Shown piece after piece: positions 25,801 to 39,004 of a stretch of 64,000 nucleotides of DNA. Under the pieces are notes generated by a model. It had not been told where the DNA came from. It was given only the letters and a program-made list of their open reading frames with translations, and did no database searches. This DNA is from Archilochus colubris (taxonomy: Eukaryota; Chordata; Aves; Apodiformes; Trochilidae). The position numbers and the translations under genes are program-made. The stretch is from the NCBI GenBank assembly GCA_023079485.1, contig CM041085.1, positions 96,173,115-96,237,114 on the forward strand, given 5' to 3'. Positions within the stretch are counted from its first letter, which is position 1; the number at the start of each line of letters is the position of its first letter.

Positions 25801-28800
25801 AGGATGGCCCCACAGCCAGGGATGGAGGCAGCTGGTGACAAGGGAGCTGTGCAAGATCTTAGTGGCCAGGACATCTTGATAAGGTACAGATGAAACCCAG
25901 GTTGCATTCCTGTGTCCTGCAATGTTTACAACTGTTTCCTGAGACAACAGAAAAAAAAAAAAAGTTTGGGTCTCTTAATATGAAGGAGATGACACAGACA
26001 CTGCTTCATCCACTCAGCCCAGGTGAAGATGCAAAATTAAACATACATGGAGCTGAGGAGAGCTGGGCAACTCTGCTCCTTCTGTATTGAAAATGTGTCC
26101 TCAGCTGAGTGGTAACCAGAGGCAATACTGGGGAACAGTCTTCCCTTTCCAAAACTAAGGGAGTTTTGGGATATAAATGCAGGAATGCATCTTAATCCAT
26201 GAATTACCTGAACTGCATTAAAGACATGGATCGAAGGGCAAAATTTATTTTTCTTCTCTTGAATCCCATGTCCTGTTGCTTGTTTAGAAAAAATAATGGG
26301 TTTGCTGTCTTAAGGAAAGAAGGTCATAAAAAATTCAGAGAGCTCACAAGCCTGTGGTAAGGCAGTTAATAAACTGGCTGCTAATGAACTGCCAGCTCCC
26401 AGTGAAGGGACTGAGTATTCATGCTGCAGCCAGCAACTGCAGTGAGTCTTGCTCTGTGGTGCTACAGCCACCTCACATGGTAAGAGGAGGGTAGATGACT
26501 AAAGAAACAAAAGAGATTGCAAAATTGTTTTGGTTCAAATTTTTCTTAAAAATGTGTAAATCACAACAGCAACTTGTAAATTTTTTAATTCTTGAGGGCA
26601 TGACCCATCCTTTTTCTACGTTTCTCTAAGACACAGCAAGAAAAAGGTACCTTAGGATACATCGCCTCACTACTACTTCTACTGCAACTGAAATCCAGTG
26701 AAATTAGAGGAGGTTTCCTGGAGTAAAATGGCAAGAACTCGTAATCAGGCTGAACTCCCTGAAAAAACAGTGACATGTTCCTGACACAACAAGTAATCCA
26801 GTTTATATTTCAGTGTTTACTTCATAAGCAGGGACAGCTTTGCTCTTATCAGATTTTCCCCTGCAATTTTTAACAGCAAGATGAACGTATGGCATTTTGT
26901 GAATGTGACAGTTGAGTTCAGTTTTATTACCCTTTATAATTTACTCTGCTTTTGCTCTGTGTAAGGAAAATCAAGGAATGCAATAATTACTTACCAGGTA
27001 TTTGCTTTTTACACTACAAATGCAAATGCAAGGGATCACAGCTGAGCCTCACTGACACTGATGCTGGCTTTTAAAGCTTCACAGAAGTCTCCTGTAAACA
27101 TTAATGGCATTTGGGTCATCTCATCTACAACCTCAGAGTAATACAGAAACAATGAGGGAGGTAGAAGAACCCTTTAGTTTATGATGCTGTCCACAGCATC
27201 CCAGCAGCCATAAACGTTCAGTCTAACTTAGAAAACTTAGAGAGTTTGGAGACTTTTTTCCTAATCTGTGTTTCCTACCTATATAAAATAAATAAAAACC
27301 AGATAAGAAAGTGTCCTAATGGGGCAGTCTAGATGTGAAGAGCAAATTAAGGTCAATTCCTGCAAAGAATCCAAGCGTGAGATACTTTTCTCTTTTGAGT
27401 AGTTTTACTTATGTTAATAGCCACTGTTCCTCAGTTTATGAATTATTCATGTGCACAGGTCTCAACAAGACTGAGCCTGCAGGTTACAAACTTCTTTTAA
27501 GCACTGAGTGGCTTAAAAATATATTGGTAAAAAAGTACAGAGCAACTTTTAATTGGTGCTAAAAAGAACAGCAGTATCAGCAGTCAGTTACTGTGAATGA
27601 AGATGGTTAAACAAACACCTTCTGTGTACGTAGAATGTAGTAAATATCTTCAATACATCTTCAACATTGTGTGCTGCATATTATGCTTTCATTTTGTGCA
27701 GGAATATTTTAAGGAGCGTATGGCCACATTCATCCAAAGGAAAATACACACACATTAAGCAGCACAGGTTTTAGCAGGGGAATGAAGACTCTGATTTAAA
27801 ATCTTGTTTATTTTCATGTCATATCCACTACTGTGTTCTCAACTCTTCTGGGCAAAGTCAGTAACAATCTGGGGGGATGAAGGGGGGCTGTATGTTGTGG
27901 TGATGTTTTTCACAGTGGTAGCAATTCCTGGTTGTTACCACTGCCTTGGCAACAAATGGTGAGCAGTGTCAGCCTCAGGACTCCTATTCCCAATCCCTCA
28001 ACTGATGTCTGCTTCCATGCCTCAGGATACTGAGCAACATCATCTTCAACATGCATGAAGAGTCCCACCTGTGAGCACAGTCCCAGGAGGTCCTGACTGT
28101 GTTTGATCCAAAGTTCCCATTAAACTGAAGCAAGACCTGCTGGCTTCTGCCTGCTCCTGTAGCATTCAGTCTGTGGTTGCTCTGCTCATGGGGTTTTCTC
28201 CCCCATCATTCTTCCCTGTGCTGAATGCAGCAGGGATGAGGGAAGCAGGCACCAACCAGGAGAGCACAGCACAGGAGGCAGAGGTCAGGCAGTGAAGGGT
28301 AAAATGTAACAACAGCGTGAAGAAGAGCGAGGTGGGTACTTGTCAAGGAAAAAGAATGGAAAGCAGGAGTGGAGATGGGGAGGGAAGGTCCCAGGCTCAC
28401 AGGAGGGCTGCAGAGCTCCAGCGCCTGCACGTGGACACACTGGAAGGATGCTGAAATAGCATTTCCCCCATATTGGGGCTAAAACTGCTGCAAGAGTTAC
28501 AGGGTTCAGCCCTGAATTGGTGAGGTCATGCATCAAGTAATTTTTATTCCATTTTGGTCCTCATTTTGGGGTTTGTCTCAAATAACTGGCATGTGGCAGG
28601 CTCATCACATGTGAAACCTCTACAGGAAAAGCTGAATGTCTGCATTTTTTTAAATCTGTATGCCATAACTGTTATACACTATGTGCCAAAAAACATTTTA
28701 ATACTGAGTAACACAGGGTGTGTTTTGTAATGGGGGTGAGGGAAAGAGGTCAACAGCACTTAGCAGTGGCAGGTTGCAGTGGATATAATCCAGTCCTTTG

Positions 28801-28858
28801 CTCTCAAGAGTTCATGCTTTTTAGGGGCAGCCACACTCAGAAAAGCACTGTGAGATTT

Positions 28859-28904
28859 AAAAAAAACAAACAAACAAAACAAAAAAACAAACAAACAAAA
28901 AAAA
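28859..28904. repeat. A-rich (CAAA)n tract
   Basis: Forty-six nucleotides of A with CAAA/CAAAA units and no G or T. Low complexity. Confidence 0.9.
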
Positions 28905-29594
28905 CCCCTCAGCCCAAAGACAGGTTCTTCCTGCTTGCTTGCTGAAGCTGGGAGTATGAATGCACATTGAATTGGCACAGCATGTGTCAGTGGAACTCCT
29001 GGGGTGAGGAGACTGTGGCATGGTGGAGGAGGAGGCAAGCTGGAAGCTGTTTCTCTGAAATGTGAGGCAGAGACAAGGTGCAGATGGGTGTCCCGGGGCA
29101 CAGGATGAGGAGGCACTTTGCAGCATTCAGGTGACTGCCAGCCATGGGAGATTGGCTCCTCCTCTGGTATTTTTCAAGCCTCGAGTAAATGACACAGCTT
29201 CCTTCCTGCAACCCTTCCCCACCTAAATAGCGGCTCAGGACTGCCCAGCAGATGACAGCAGTGCACCAAGACACCCCAAGTGCCTTCTAGCCCCTGTGAG
29301 ATACAGTGTGTTACTCCAAGGGAAGCACATTAATGCAGCTTAGGGCTTCTTGGCCAGCTCTGATACCTTTACATGACACAGCACTGAGCTGAACAGATGC
29401 ACTCTGTTACCAATTGTTTTAACCTTTCTCTCTTTTGGGCCTGTGAAACATTTCAGGAAAAGCACAGACAGCTTTACAAATCTTCCAGATGTAATTTTTG
29501 TGTGTGAAGGTCCTTCCCTTAGACACCAACACCAGTTCACATGCAAACCAGAACCTCCTGAAGTAAGTGTGTTATAACAGGGAATGTGTCTCTC

Positions 29595-29620
29595 TTTTTT
29601 TTTTTTTTTTTTTTTTTTTT
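29595..29620. repeat. Poly-T run (T26)
   Basis: Twenty-six consecutive T residues after a TCTC lead. On the minus strand this would be a poly-A tail, but the sequence preceding it on that strand (29621 upward) is not recognisable as a retrocopy. Confidence 0.9.
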
Positions 29621-32600
29621 CAGTGAGCACCACACTGCAGCTGGTGTTGTGACTGTAAATGGCACTGAGAGAAGGGACAACACAGCGTCAGGGGCTCTAA
29701 GTGATGTCAGTCATTTGAGAACCCCATGGTGAACCTGGGGCTGGCACCTCCTCCCCATTGTGTGCCCACAATAAGCAGGGGAAGGCCAGCTCAGGCAGTG
29801 CAGGCAAACTGCTGCCACACATGTATAGATGTAGGAATAATGTGCTTGGGTACTTCCCCACACAGCTAGCCTGGAGATAGCCAAGACACTGAGTTGTATC
29901 ATTATTTGGAGCTTGAATTTTATCTCTCTCTTCCCTTTCTGAAAACATATATTTTCGTTCCAATGCAGTTTTAAGACTGACTTTTTCATCTTTTGTATGA
30001 CCTTTGTGTTGATGGGTCTGTTGCTTCAAACTTCAGCGACATTCAAAGTTGTGCAAGTGCTTTGCAAACACGCAAGAAGATGAGTCTGCTTGAGTGAGAT
30101 TTTTATCTTTGAAGGTAACAGGGAATGCTGAGCATGTCGATAACTCCTGAGAGAGGTCTGAGAAAAGCTTCTGAAAACACAGCATATCCATTAGGAGCCA
30201 AGTGTTTGAGTTCCAAACATTTCAAAACTAATTATATTCTCTGATTTCACTTAAATTGTCATTAATCGTGGTTATTATTCTTTGTGCTTCCTTGGGAAGA
30301 TGTCATCTCAGTGATTTTTAATGGTTTTTTCTGTTGATTTATCAGTTATCTTAGATTGATGCTTAGATTCTATCATGTAAACATTTTAGTAGCTATTTTG
30401 GTAATGGTATGTCAAAATATTGGATGAAAAACAATTAAGCAACTCACATAATAAGAAAAAACTAATTATTTTGTTGCAAAGAGTTTTGTTCAATGATATG
30501 TCATTCTTGCCAAAATCATTTATTGAGAAGAATCCAGTGGGCTTTTGCAGCTCGTGCATCTGGAAGAGATGGTGCCCTTCAACCACCACAATGAGAGCCT
30601 TGTCCTGGGTCTGAGGGACAATTTCCATGCTGGGAATGGGATGCTGCCAGGCAACTGTTTGAGCAGGATTCAGTATTAGTGAGACAGGTCCACCCTGACC
30701 CAAGGCAGAGGGACCTTTCATGATGTATCCAAATTCTGACTCTTTTTCTGTGCTTTGTGGTCTGTGCCATAGAGCTCAGTTTATTCATGTGTATAATTTT
30801 ATTGCCATCAGGGCATTTATTGTATTGTAAATGCAAAAAATTCATAATTGGGATTTAAGGCTCTGTCCATACTGTGAATTAAAACAGGTTTGGAAGCTAA
30901 TCTTTGGCCTGGAGCTTGTAAGGCAGCTCGAGCACTTTATACAATACTTGACCTGCTTCGCCTCAGCACCTTGTCTTACACCCTTATGCCATCATTATTC
31001 TTCTGTGGAAGGATTTATTTCCAGCTAAAAATGTCTGGTATATGTGAGGGGTTTGCCAACTTCCTATTTTTTTCCCCTGTGCTAGGAGGGTGGTGGTTAG
31101 TTTTGCAAAACCTGTGGCATGATGTGCCAGTGTGTGGAGGTATTTGTGGGTGCAGAGCCTGGGCACAGGTTGGGTGCTGGAGCAGAGGGAGCCAGCCTGA
31201 TGCAATCACACCCATGCTGTCTGCTGGAAATAGGCCCTTGCACCTGGCCTCTCCCAAACCTTGCTCAAGCAGGATTTGGGAAAGTTTTAGTTGGCATACA
31301 CCAAACCCCTGCCTGGAAGCATGTTAACACTTAAATGGCCTGGATAATTGATGGGCCAGTGCTCAAACCTGCCTCCTGGCCCTGCTTGTGCTGGTGGGGT
31401 GGATACTGGGATGCCTGGATTCAGGAAAAAAATAGGACTGCCTGTGACACCAGCTGTTGGCAGGGACAAGGGAACTGCAAATTATATTTCAATAGTTATT
31501 TATTAGGTTCTATTTTAATTGAATTTTGCTTTGATGCTTCATTGTTATCCATTGGATCTGATGTTTGTCATTAAAAATTATCAGTGTTCTTCACCGAGCC
31601 TCTCTGAATCCTCCATTTCTCAAAAAACAGTGAGCCTGCAGGCAGCCTCTTCTCTTTGCTCATTCTCTTATCTTTAAGAAAATTACGAGTTTAGAAATGT
31701 TGTTTTGAGATTTTTTTTTTTCCCTCTAGATGTTATTTTCTGCTGCTCTTCAGACAATAGAAAAGTGCTGCAGGGTAAACCTGCTACCCTAACTTTGTAC
31801 CTCCTTGAAAAATAAATGGAGAATATCAATAGATATCTCCTTACTGACAGAGAGAAAGTGGACCAGGCTCTAACAAGCCCTTGACAATATCCTTTTGTTG
31901 CTTTTACTTGGTCTGCTTGAAGCATGGTGCTGTTTCTATGGGCCATTTTCCTCGGCCATGACAGCCTCATGAAAACAGACGTGCTAGCTTGGTCCAGTGC
32001 TGCTGTATCTTGCTGTACCTGATGGATTTATGTTAGCTGAGGCCGAGCTGGAGTATAACCAGGCACCAGGCACCATTCTCAGGTACCATTTAGATGATTT
32101 AAACATTTGGGAGTTTATATTAACCTTCTTCTTTTGACAAATTGCTCATCTGCATTCAGAAACAGAACCTCATTACCTTGGGATGGAACCATTATTTACC
32201 TACCATTTATTTCTCAATATTTTACTCTCCCCCAGGAGCACACTAATGCTTCCTGCAGTGTGAACATCTCTGAGCACTGCCCTGGTGAGCAGACAAACAA
32301 TTCTCAGTGCCAGTGATGCAAGGAGGGGTGGGGGCTTTGGCCGGTGAGTGAGGGTAATCTCAGGAGGATGATGATGATGTGGGATGTGGTAACACTTAGT
32401 CACAGTGCAACAGAGCAAAGGAGGCTTTTTGAAAAAAAAGGATTGAATAAATAAGATTCTTAATCACCGCACTTCTTATTGTTATGAATCCTACGATCAA
32501 TATAATCCTTAAAGGTTTTTAATTTCTGTTTAGAAGCACCTACCCCCTCTCACGGCACTGGAAGGTAATTTTCCCTTTAAGACAGATACCTCATGTACTT

Positions 32601-35560
32601 GGACCAGTGTCAGTCTAACTCTGTATCTACATCTAGCGGTTTGCCCACGACATTGCCACTGGCTCCGGCGTGGCTGTCCAGGAAGGTGCAGCTCTGCCCA
32701 GAGGTGACCCAGCTCTGTCCCTGGGAGCACAAGCCTTGCCCTAGTGCGTCGACTATCCCCCAAGTATCATAAACCTGTACAAGATCCCACCCAAATAGGT
32801 GTGGGCATCTCTGAACAGAATAGTACTGCAGGAGTTCTTGTGCATCAGTGCTGTTGTACTGGTGATTTACCTCTGGTTTTCTCACATGCATCAGAATCGA
32901 TGCACTCATTGATTCGGTGTCACCTCTGTAGTGCAGTTAATATTCTCAGTGCCTTTATATGTGTACAGCAAATATAGCTGAAAGGGACAAGACAGGAGGA
33001 GACAGAGGCAAAGCAGTGCATCGCAGCACAATTCTCAATTTTTATATTCTGGAACAAATTGTCACTAAGCATATATTTAGAGGACCTGGGTTCCACACCA
33101 CATCTATAGCCTCCTTCCAGATACATCATTCTGGAAATTCCTTATTCTCCTTTCCCTATCTCTTTTCCAGCCCACTTGGTGTAGCCTGACTGCCTATTCT
33201 GTGGCTCCTCAGGGATGATGTGTCCTCTTTCTCTACACTTGCACTGCACTGGACACCTGTAGGGCCTGAAAACACGGCTGTAGTGTTGATAACTGATCTT
33301 GCAGTGGAATGCACTGCATAGCTTGTAGGTGCCCCTCTGACTTTGTCACACCTATGGGAGGGGGCACAAACTCACTTGTCCCAGGCAAGGATGTCTCTGT
33401 CACCACATTGCAAGGACTATTTTCCCCTTCCTTGTTGCCCATGCTCCCTGCTCTAGCCTCCTGCTTTCTGAGTTAGCTAGATGCATGCAGCTGGCTTCAC
33501 TCCATCTCTCTCCATGCTCTCCCTTGCCCCCCACCACTGATGCTGGGGAGGTGTTGCTCATCTCCCAGCAACCAGCACTGCAAAATGGGAGCAGGGGATG
33601 AGCTGCAGGCCATGAAACTTTTTAAGTGCCCATTTGAGATTTCCACCAGCCTGCCCCATCTGCCTGACAGAGCTGCAATGGGCATCTTGGCTTGTTTGGA
33701 CTGTGGCACAAGCTCTGCAGTATGTTAAAAAAAAAACCCTTTATATCAAGAGCCGCTTCAGCACGATCTCAGCAATGAAGGACAGGCCTCACTAAACATG
33801 AAGCTGAAGGAATGCCAAATGGGCAGCAAGATGCAAATGTTTGGCTGAGTAATTTTTATATCATTGTCAAATCCACATTTTAAATAGCAAGAGCCAGACC
33901 TTCAAAATGATGAAGGTGGCACAACCCTGGGATTTATTTTTAAAGCCATTTGTGCCTTTCTGTTTAGTTCCTGCGCATGTCCAGAGCAGACATTCCAGTT
34001 TTTTACTGCAGCCACCAGCAGAGAACTGGCCATTTAATTCATTTTGCATTTGAACTGTACATGCCTAATGAGGCATTTCTTCTCTAAAGAAAAAACCCAA
34101 ATTACCCATACAGACAATTAAGAAAGAGACTGACGCTTCTGAAGGCTTCTGGAGTTTTGTCCCATAAAAGTTATTACCCCTCTCCACAAACCTTGCATTT
34201 CTCCAGGCTAGACAACAAAGAAAGACACACAAAATCTCCTTATGGAGGTCTAATTAATTTCTCTGCACTGACTACATAGAAAAGCCAGGTGCTACCTTTA
34301 GAAGAAAAGTTTGGGTTTTTTTCTATATTCATCTTCTGGAACTGGGCCAGTAAAGAAATACCCCGAGACTCAGCATAAACTGGCATAGTAAAAATAACTA
34401 ATAGTTTCAGCAGCTGTGGGCAATTAAAAAAAAAAAAATCAGGTATTAAAGATGGCCAGAAAATGTAAGTTGCTGCCAAGTAAAAAACCAAATCCAGTAT
34501 TTAAAAAGAAAGAAATGGGCTCATTAGGTCTTTTCTTTTGAAAAATTTCTCCAAGTTAACTGGGACACACAAAACCTCCTTGGACACAAGGTCATTTTAA
34601 AATGGAAATTTGTTTTATTAAAAAAGACCAAGTGCAATTGGTACCAATAAATATAAAATCTTACAGCTATTACGAGGCACAAAGAGAAAAGAGTCATGAA
34701 ATACAAAATAGCTACAATAAAAAGGAGCATTGAAGCAACTACATTTATCTCCACTGAGGCCTCCTTTTTCCCCTCACACTTCCTGTGGGGTAGATGTGGA
34801 GTGGATGCATTCAAACAGGGAAAAATATTAAGATGGTCTTTTAACCAAACCCAATGAGATATCTAGTTCATTCAGTACAGAAAAAATAATTAATTTCTCA
34901 CAATCAGATGTGAGGTTAAAGAATCACCTAAATTTTCCAAAGGAGGAGCCTCTTTCCAGTTCATCCTCTAAGAGATCAAAAGAGCCCTCAGCAACCAATG
35001 AAACAAGTGACTGTTCAACATAAATATGCATCAGCCTCAAATAGTGATCAAAGAGGGGGAAAAAAACATCAGGTGTGTTTTTTCACTAGATCCTCCCCCT
35101 TTCCCTACCCACCTTATGCTCCAAACACACGTTTGGCTACAAATCTATAACTTCACTCTTTCACACATGCATCATACACATACATCATCTTTGCCTGGAG
35201 ATGAAAGAGTTGTGAGGAAGTTCTTTGTCAATCACTGTTATTAATGACGTGGCTGTAAATCTTACCATCACAGTGTTTGCTGAGTAAATAAGTGCTCACT
35301 GACTGTGTGACCTAGAGGAATGTTTTCCCAATGAGGAAACTGGTTTGAAAAAAATTGACTCACCTGCGATTTTTTTTTCCATTCCGTCAGGCATGGGGTA
35401 GGGCACTCATTCAAGATTAGCTCAGATACTCTGTATCTTACAGGATCAGTAACATGACAATTTTCTACATGTATCACCCTTAAGGCTACCAGACCGTGCA
35501 AAAATGTATATATTTGTTGATTAGACTGAAAATAAAAGAAATTTAAGTATTTTTCCCATA

Positions 35561-35618
35561 TTTAATATTTAAAAAAATTTATTTATTATTAATTTATTTA
35601 TTTATTAGTATTTTATTA
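35561..35618. repeat. (TTTA)n AT-rich tract
   Basis: TTTA/TTATT units within a nearly pure A/T stretch. Low complexity. Confidence 0.8.
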
Positions 35619-37267
35619 TGTGTATTTTTGCTTCCAAGTAACTCTAGTGCTTGCCTGGGAACAGGCCAGGTTCAGCCATTCATTTCCCCTTTTAAAATCA
35701 GTGTCATCAGTAGCCTCCCTCCATTCCTTCTGCTTTAGAGTCACCCTCCACACCATTACCATTTCGACAATTTGCTCATTTAAAGCCTGTGTGCATGACT
35801 GGTAGCTCTGCCCACAGGCTGCTGTCTAGATGCAGCCGTGGTAGCAGGGACAGGCTGGGCAGAGGCAGAAGAAGGAACTTGCGCTGGTAGCCAGGTCCTG
35901 AGCACAACAGCTTTGCCCCTCAAAATGCATCCCCAAGCCAACCCTCAGTACAATCAGGTCAGAGACCAGCAAATGCTTTGCCCATGAGTCCCTGGTGAGA
36001 TCATTTCCCTCCCCCTGCTGCTGTGTCCTGCATCACATCACAGCTTTGGTTGCTGCTCCCTGCTCAGCATGGTGTCTACACCTTGTGACCACCTGCAAGC
36101 TCCTACTGTGGCAAAAAGCTGTGGGCTGATGGTGAAGTGGGACTGCACCCTGGCAGTACATGGAAACCCCTGTGCTGAGACCGACTGGACTCTCCAATAA
36201 GATTTTTCTGGAATTCAGGGTATTAACTTATAGCTACAAAGTCCTAAACAGTTTCTGCTCCAGTCCTTGACTCAGCTGCTGGGTTGCCTCACCTGAGATC
36301 AGCAGAGCTGCTTTGATCCGTAGCTTCATCAGTACAAATAAGAGGAACATTCCCTCTGGGGTGATCCCTGAGAAAAGTCCCCAGCTTCTGAGATGCTCCC
36401 CCCTCCTCCCATCTCTCATCACCCCTTCTCTCACTGACAGGTCCCACAATCTGTAATGCTCCTGGCAGCTTCCCATCCATGTGTCAATGCTTCTGCTTGA
36501 GGCATGAGCTGAGTGCACCATGGCTTTCAGGCTGTTATGGAGGTGTCCAAAGCACTGAATGGGTGTCCAGTGATCTTATTTTGAAATTTGGCTGAATAAA
36601 TAAAACCTGTTTTGAAGAATGTCTCCCAGTGACATCATGTATGCTTTTGCTTCATCTAAAGAAGAAGGTGTGCATTGCCTTGCCATGCACTCATGCCAAA
36701 GAGCAAAAGGTCACAGGGATGCGAGTGAAAAACAAGCAGTAAGAACTGGATGAATAGAAGTTCAGAAGCACAGTTACAGAGGTTTCGCTTTCCCAAAACT
36801 GTTCATCTCCCTGAGCTTCATCATGTTCCCAGTTACCCCCCAGTTTCATAGGTTTTTCCTGATTTTGTATGGGTCTTTCAAAAGACTCATTTGGTTTGTC
36901 TTCAGAACAGCATCCATGGTCATGGTCCCCATGAGCTCCACTCAAACTCACACAAAGCTCCTGTCCTCTTGCATCTGCCCAAGTGCCATTGGAGAATGTC
37001 ACCCTCAAACTTTTTAAGGGTCTAACTTAAAAAAACAAAACCAGAAAATTCAAGGACTAAGTTGAAAGTAGTTTTGCCTTTCTGACTTTTTTGTGAGGTG
37101 CATTTCAAGGTACACAGATTTCTAAACATCTTCTCTTCTGAGGGAGTAACTGAAACAGGAATTTCAGGTCATCATAGATGAGGCAGTCTTTGCCTGCCCT
37201 CTCAAAATGTTGATAAATTCTGAATAAACACATATGTTCCTCCTGTTCTACAAAAATTCTTTTGATG

Positions 37268-37440
37268 AGATCAATTCAGGTCATCTGGTCCCACTCCTGC
37301 AGGACTCAGAGATCCAGCTCCAACATTAGATCACATCACTGAGGGTCCCATCCAGTCAAGTGTTGATTATTTCCAAGGATGGAAATCCTGCTAGAGATTT
37401 GAACAGGTTTCCTGGATTTTCTGCCTGCTGACAATTAAAC
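37268..37440 (-). mobile_element. Old CR1 3'-region fragment, minus strand
   Basis: Read on the plus strand, the order of blocks matches the reverse complement of a CR1 3' end: AGGTCATCTGGTCCCACTCC near the start, then a stretch around TTATTTCCAAGGATGGAAAT, then TTTGAACAGGTTTCCTGG. The copy is strongly diverged and lacks the terminal octamer tail, so its limits are uncertain. Confidence 0.55.
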
Positions 37441-37622
37441 CACAAGTTAATGCATTCCTTTAACTCTTACATAAGCATCTCCGAGCCCTTCTGGGATCAT
37501 TTCTTGCTGTGGTATTTCTTACCTTAGACACATGAGCACTCTTTTCCATCCTGGAAGCCAGCTGGATAAATGCAGGACACAATAGGGCTTGACTCTGCTG
37601 CTCAGCAAGGCTGTCTCCTCTT

Positions 37623-37769
37623 CCCCCCCCCCAACCCCCCCACCAAACCCACAAACTTCTGAGCAATGGGAGGCAACCACAACCACAAAACAACAACCAC
37701 AAACAAAACCACACCAAAAACACCAAACCACCCACACACACACCCACCCCCAAACAAAAAAAACCAAAA
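37623..37769. repeat. C-run plus 96-nt A/C-only tract
   Basis: C10 (37623-37632) and C7 (37635-37641) are followed, after a short mixed segment, by 37674-37769, which contains only A and C. The minus strand is correspondingly G/T only, with long G runs opposite the C runs. The composition is low-complexity but strongly strand-asymmetric. Confidence 0.9.
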
Positions 37770-38389
37770 TTAGTGGCACCTGGTTGCCTCGTTACACTAC
37801 ACATATGTATATATATTTAGTTTGTTGTTTTTTTCTTAATTCTAGGGCTGAACGTTAGAGAAGTCTTCATGTCAAAGTTCGACTGGATGCTGGCTAAGCT
37901 GTATGTGTGCATGATGGCTGTCATCACTTCAGAGAGAAATAGAAGTACAACTTGAGAACAGACTGTGATACCAGTTTTAATGTAAGAACAATGTCTTACG
38001 AAGTATTTTATTTTGACAAAGAAAGTAAAAAGCCACCCTGTATTCTATCACTTCCTTATTAAATACAAAAAAAGAATGTTCACAATAAATAGTTATTTGG
38101 TTGTTCTCAAATTGGGAATATATTAAGATCAGATTCTATTTATTTTAGTTTTCTGGAAAATTGTCAGTAAGACAGGATTCTGGTGTTGACATTGATAGAA
38201 GGTAAGATCTCAAAGCCTGACTGTATAAGATGCCCCAGACTTGTAGATGAGAGGGTTACTACATCAAAAAGATAATTGATAAAAAATGACATTTTGACTT
38301 AAAATAAAAAAAAATCTGGTGTTCTTTCCATTCCTTATGGATTGAATACCAAACTTTCTTTTGTTTCAGGCTTCTGAATTACTGAATTG

Positions 38390-38634
38390 CAACTCTCAGC
38401 AAGACAAGAGGGCACGGTCTTAAGTTGTGCCGGGGGAGGTTTAGATTGAACATTAGAAAGAATTTCTTTACAGAGAGGGTGATCAGACATTGGAATGGTC
38501 TGGGGAGTAGTGGATAGAGACTGGATGTGGCACTCAGTGCCATGGTCTAGTAACTGCATCAGTAGTGGATCAAGGGTTGGACTTGATGATCTCTGAGGTC
38601 CCTTCCAACCCAGCTGATTCTATGATTCTATGAC
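38390..38634 (+). mobile_element. CR1 3'-end fragment, plus strand
   Basis: The sequence runs from the last ORF2 codons (AAGACAAGAGGGCACGG near 38401) through AAGAATTTCTTTACAGAGAG and GGCACTCAGTGCCATGG to the terminal GATTCTATGATTCTATG, so the genuine 3' end is present. It aligns closely with the minus-strand CR1 at 43371-44390, so both belong to the same or sister subfamilies. Relative to that copy it has lost about 26 bp near 38514, between TAGTGGAT and AGAGACTGG. The insertion is 5'-truncated to about 245 bp, as is usual for CR1. Confidence 0.92.
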
Positions 38635-39004
38635 TTTTTTTCCCCTCTGCTCCTCTCCCATAAAGGAAAACTGGCTGCTCTCTCACCCCTCTACAGAGAA
38701 TCAAGTTACCTGGAGGTGCTTGGCCTTGGGGGCTCTTCTCTGTCTCACCCCCTCCTCCTCCTTCCATTCTGCCCTGGTCAGGTTGAGTTCGACTCCCCAC
38801 ATGGCAAGTGTGTTCACCCTGCCATCAACTCACAGGAGGTATTACAGAAAACATGGCTGGGTACACATTGCTTCTGGAGAAAGTATGTTTGTTTCAGTTT
38901 AAAACCAAAGGGGAAGAAGGGTCCTGATAAATTCCCAGGGGCATCCCAGCTTTAGACTTCTGCAGAAGGGGGCTGATGCAATGTGGTGGGATGTGATCAT
39001 GATA

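Larger units (their letters stand above)
17202..37267. other. About 20 kb with only simple repeats recognised
   Basis: No CR1 tail, LTR terminus, RNA gene or recognisable exon was found across this interval. Simple repeats inside it are listed separately. A local rise in CpG occurs near 32540-32760. A 16-bp perfect palindrome, CTGGACTGCAGTCCAG, lies at 18710-18725. Undetected ancient repeats are likely, since I could recognise only well-preserved families by eye. Confidence 0.5.

Noticed and set aside
29595..29700. Possible processed pseudogene on the minus strand ending at the T26 run
   Set aside because: The sequence next to the run shows no recognisable transcript and no flanking target-site duplication.
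30890..31327. 145-codon plus-strand open frame
   Set aside because: Frames in all phases on both strands are fairly open here, and the peptide (rich in W, C and G) shows no domain, so it is more likely chance than a gene.
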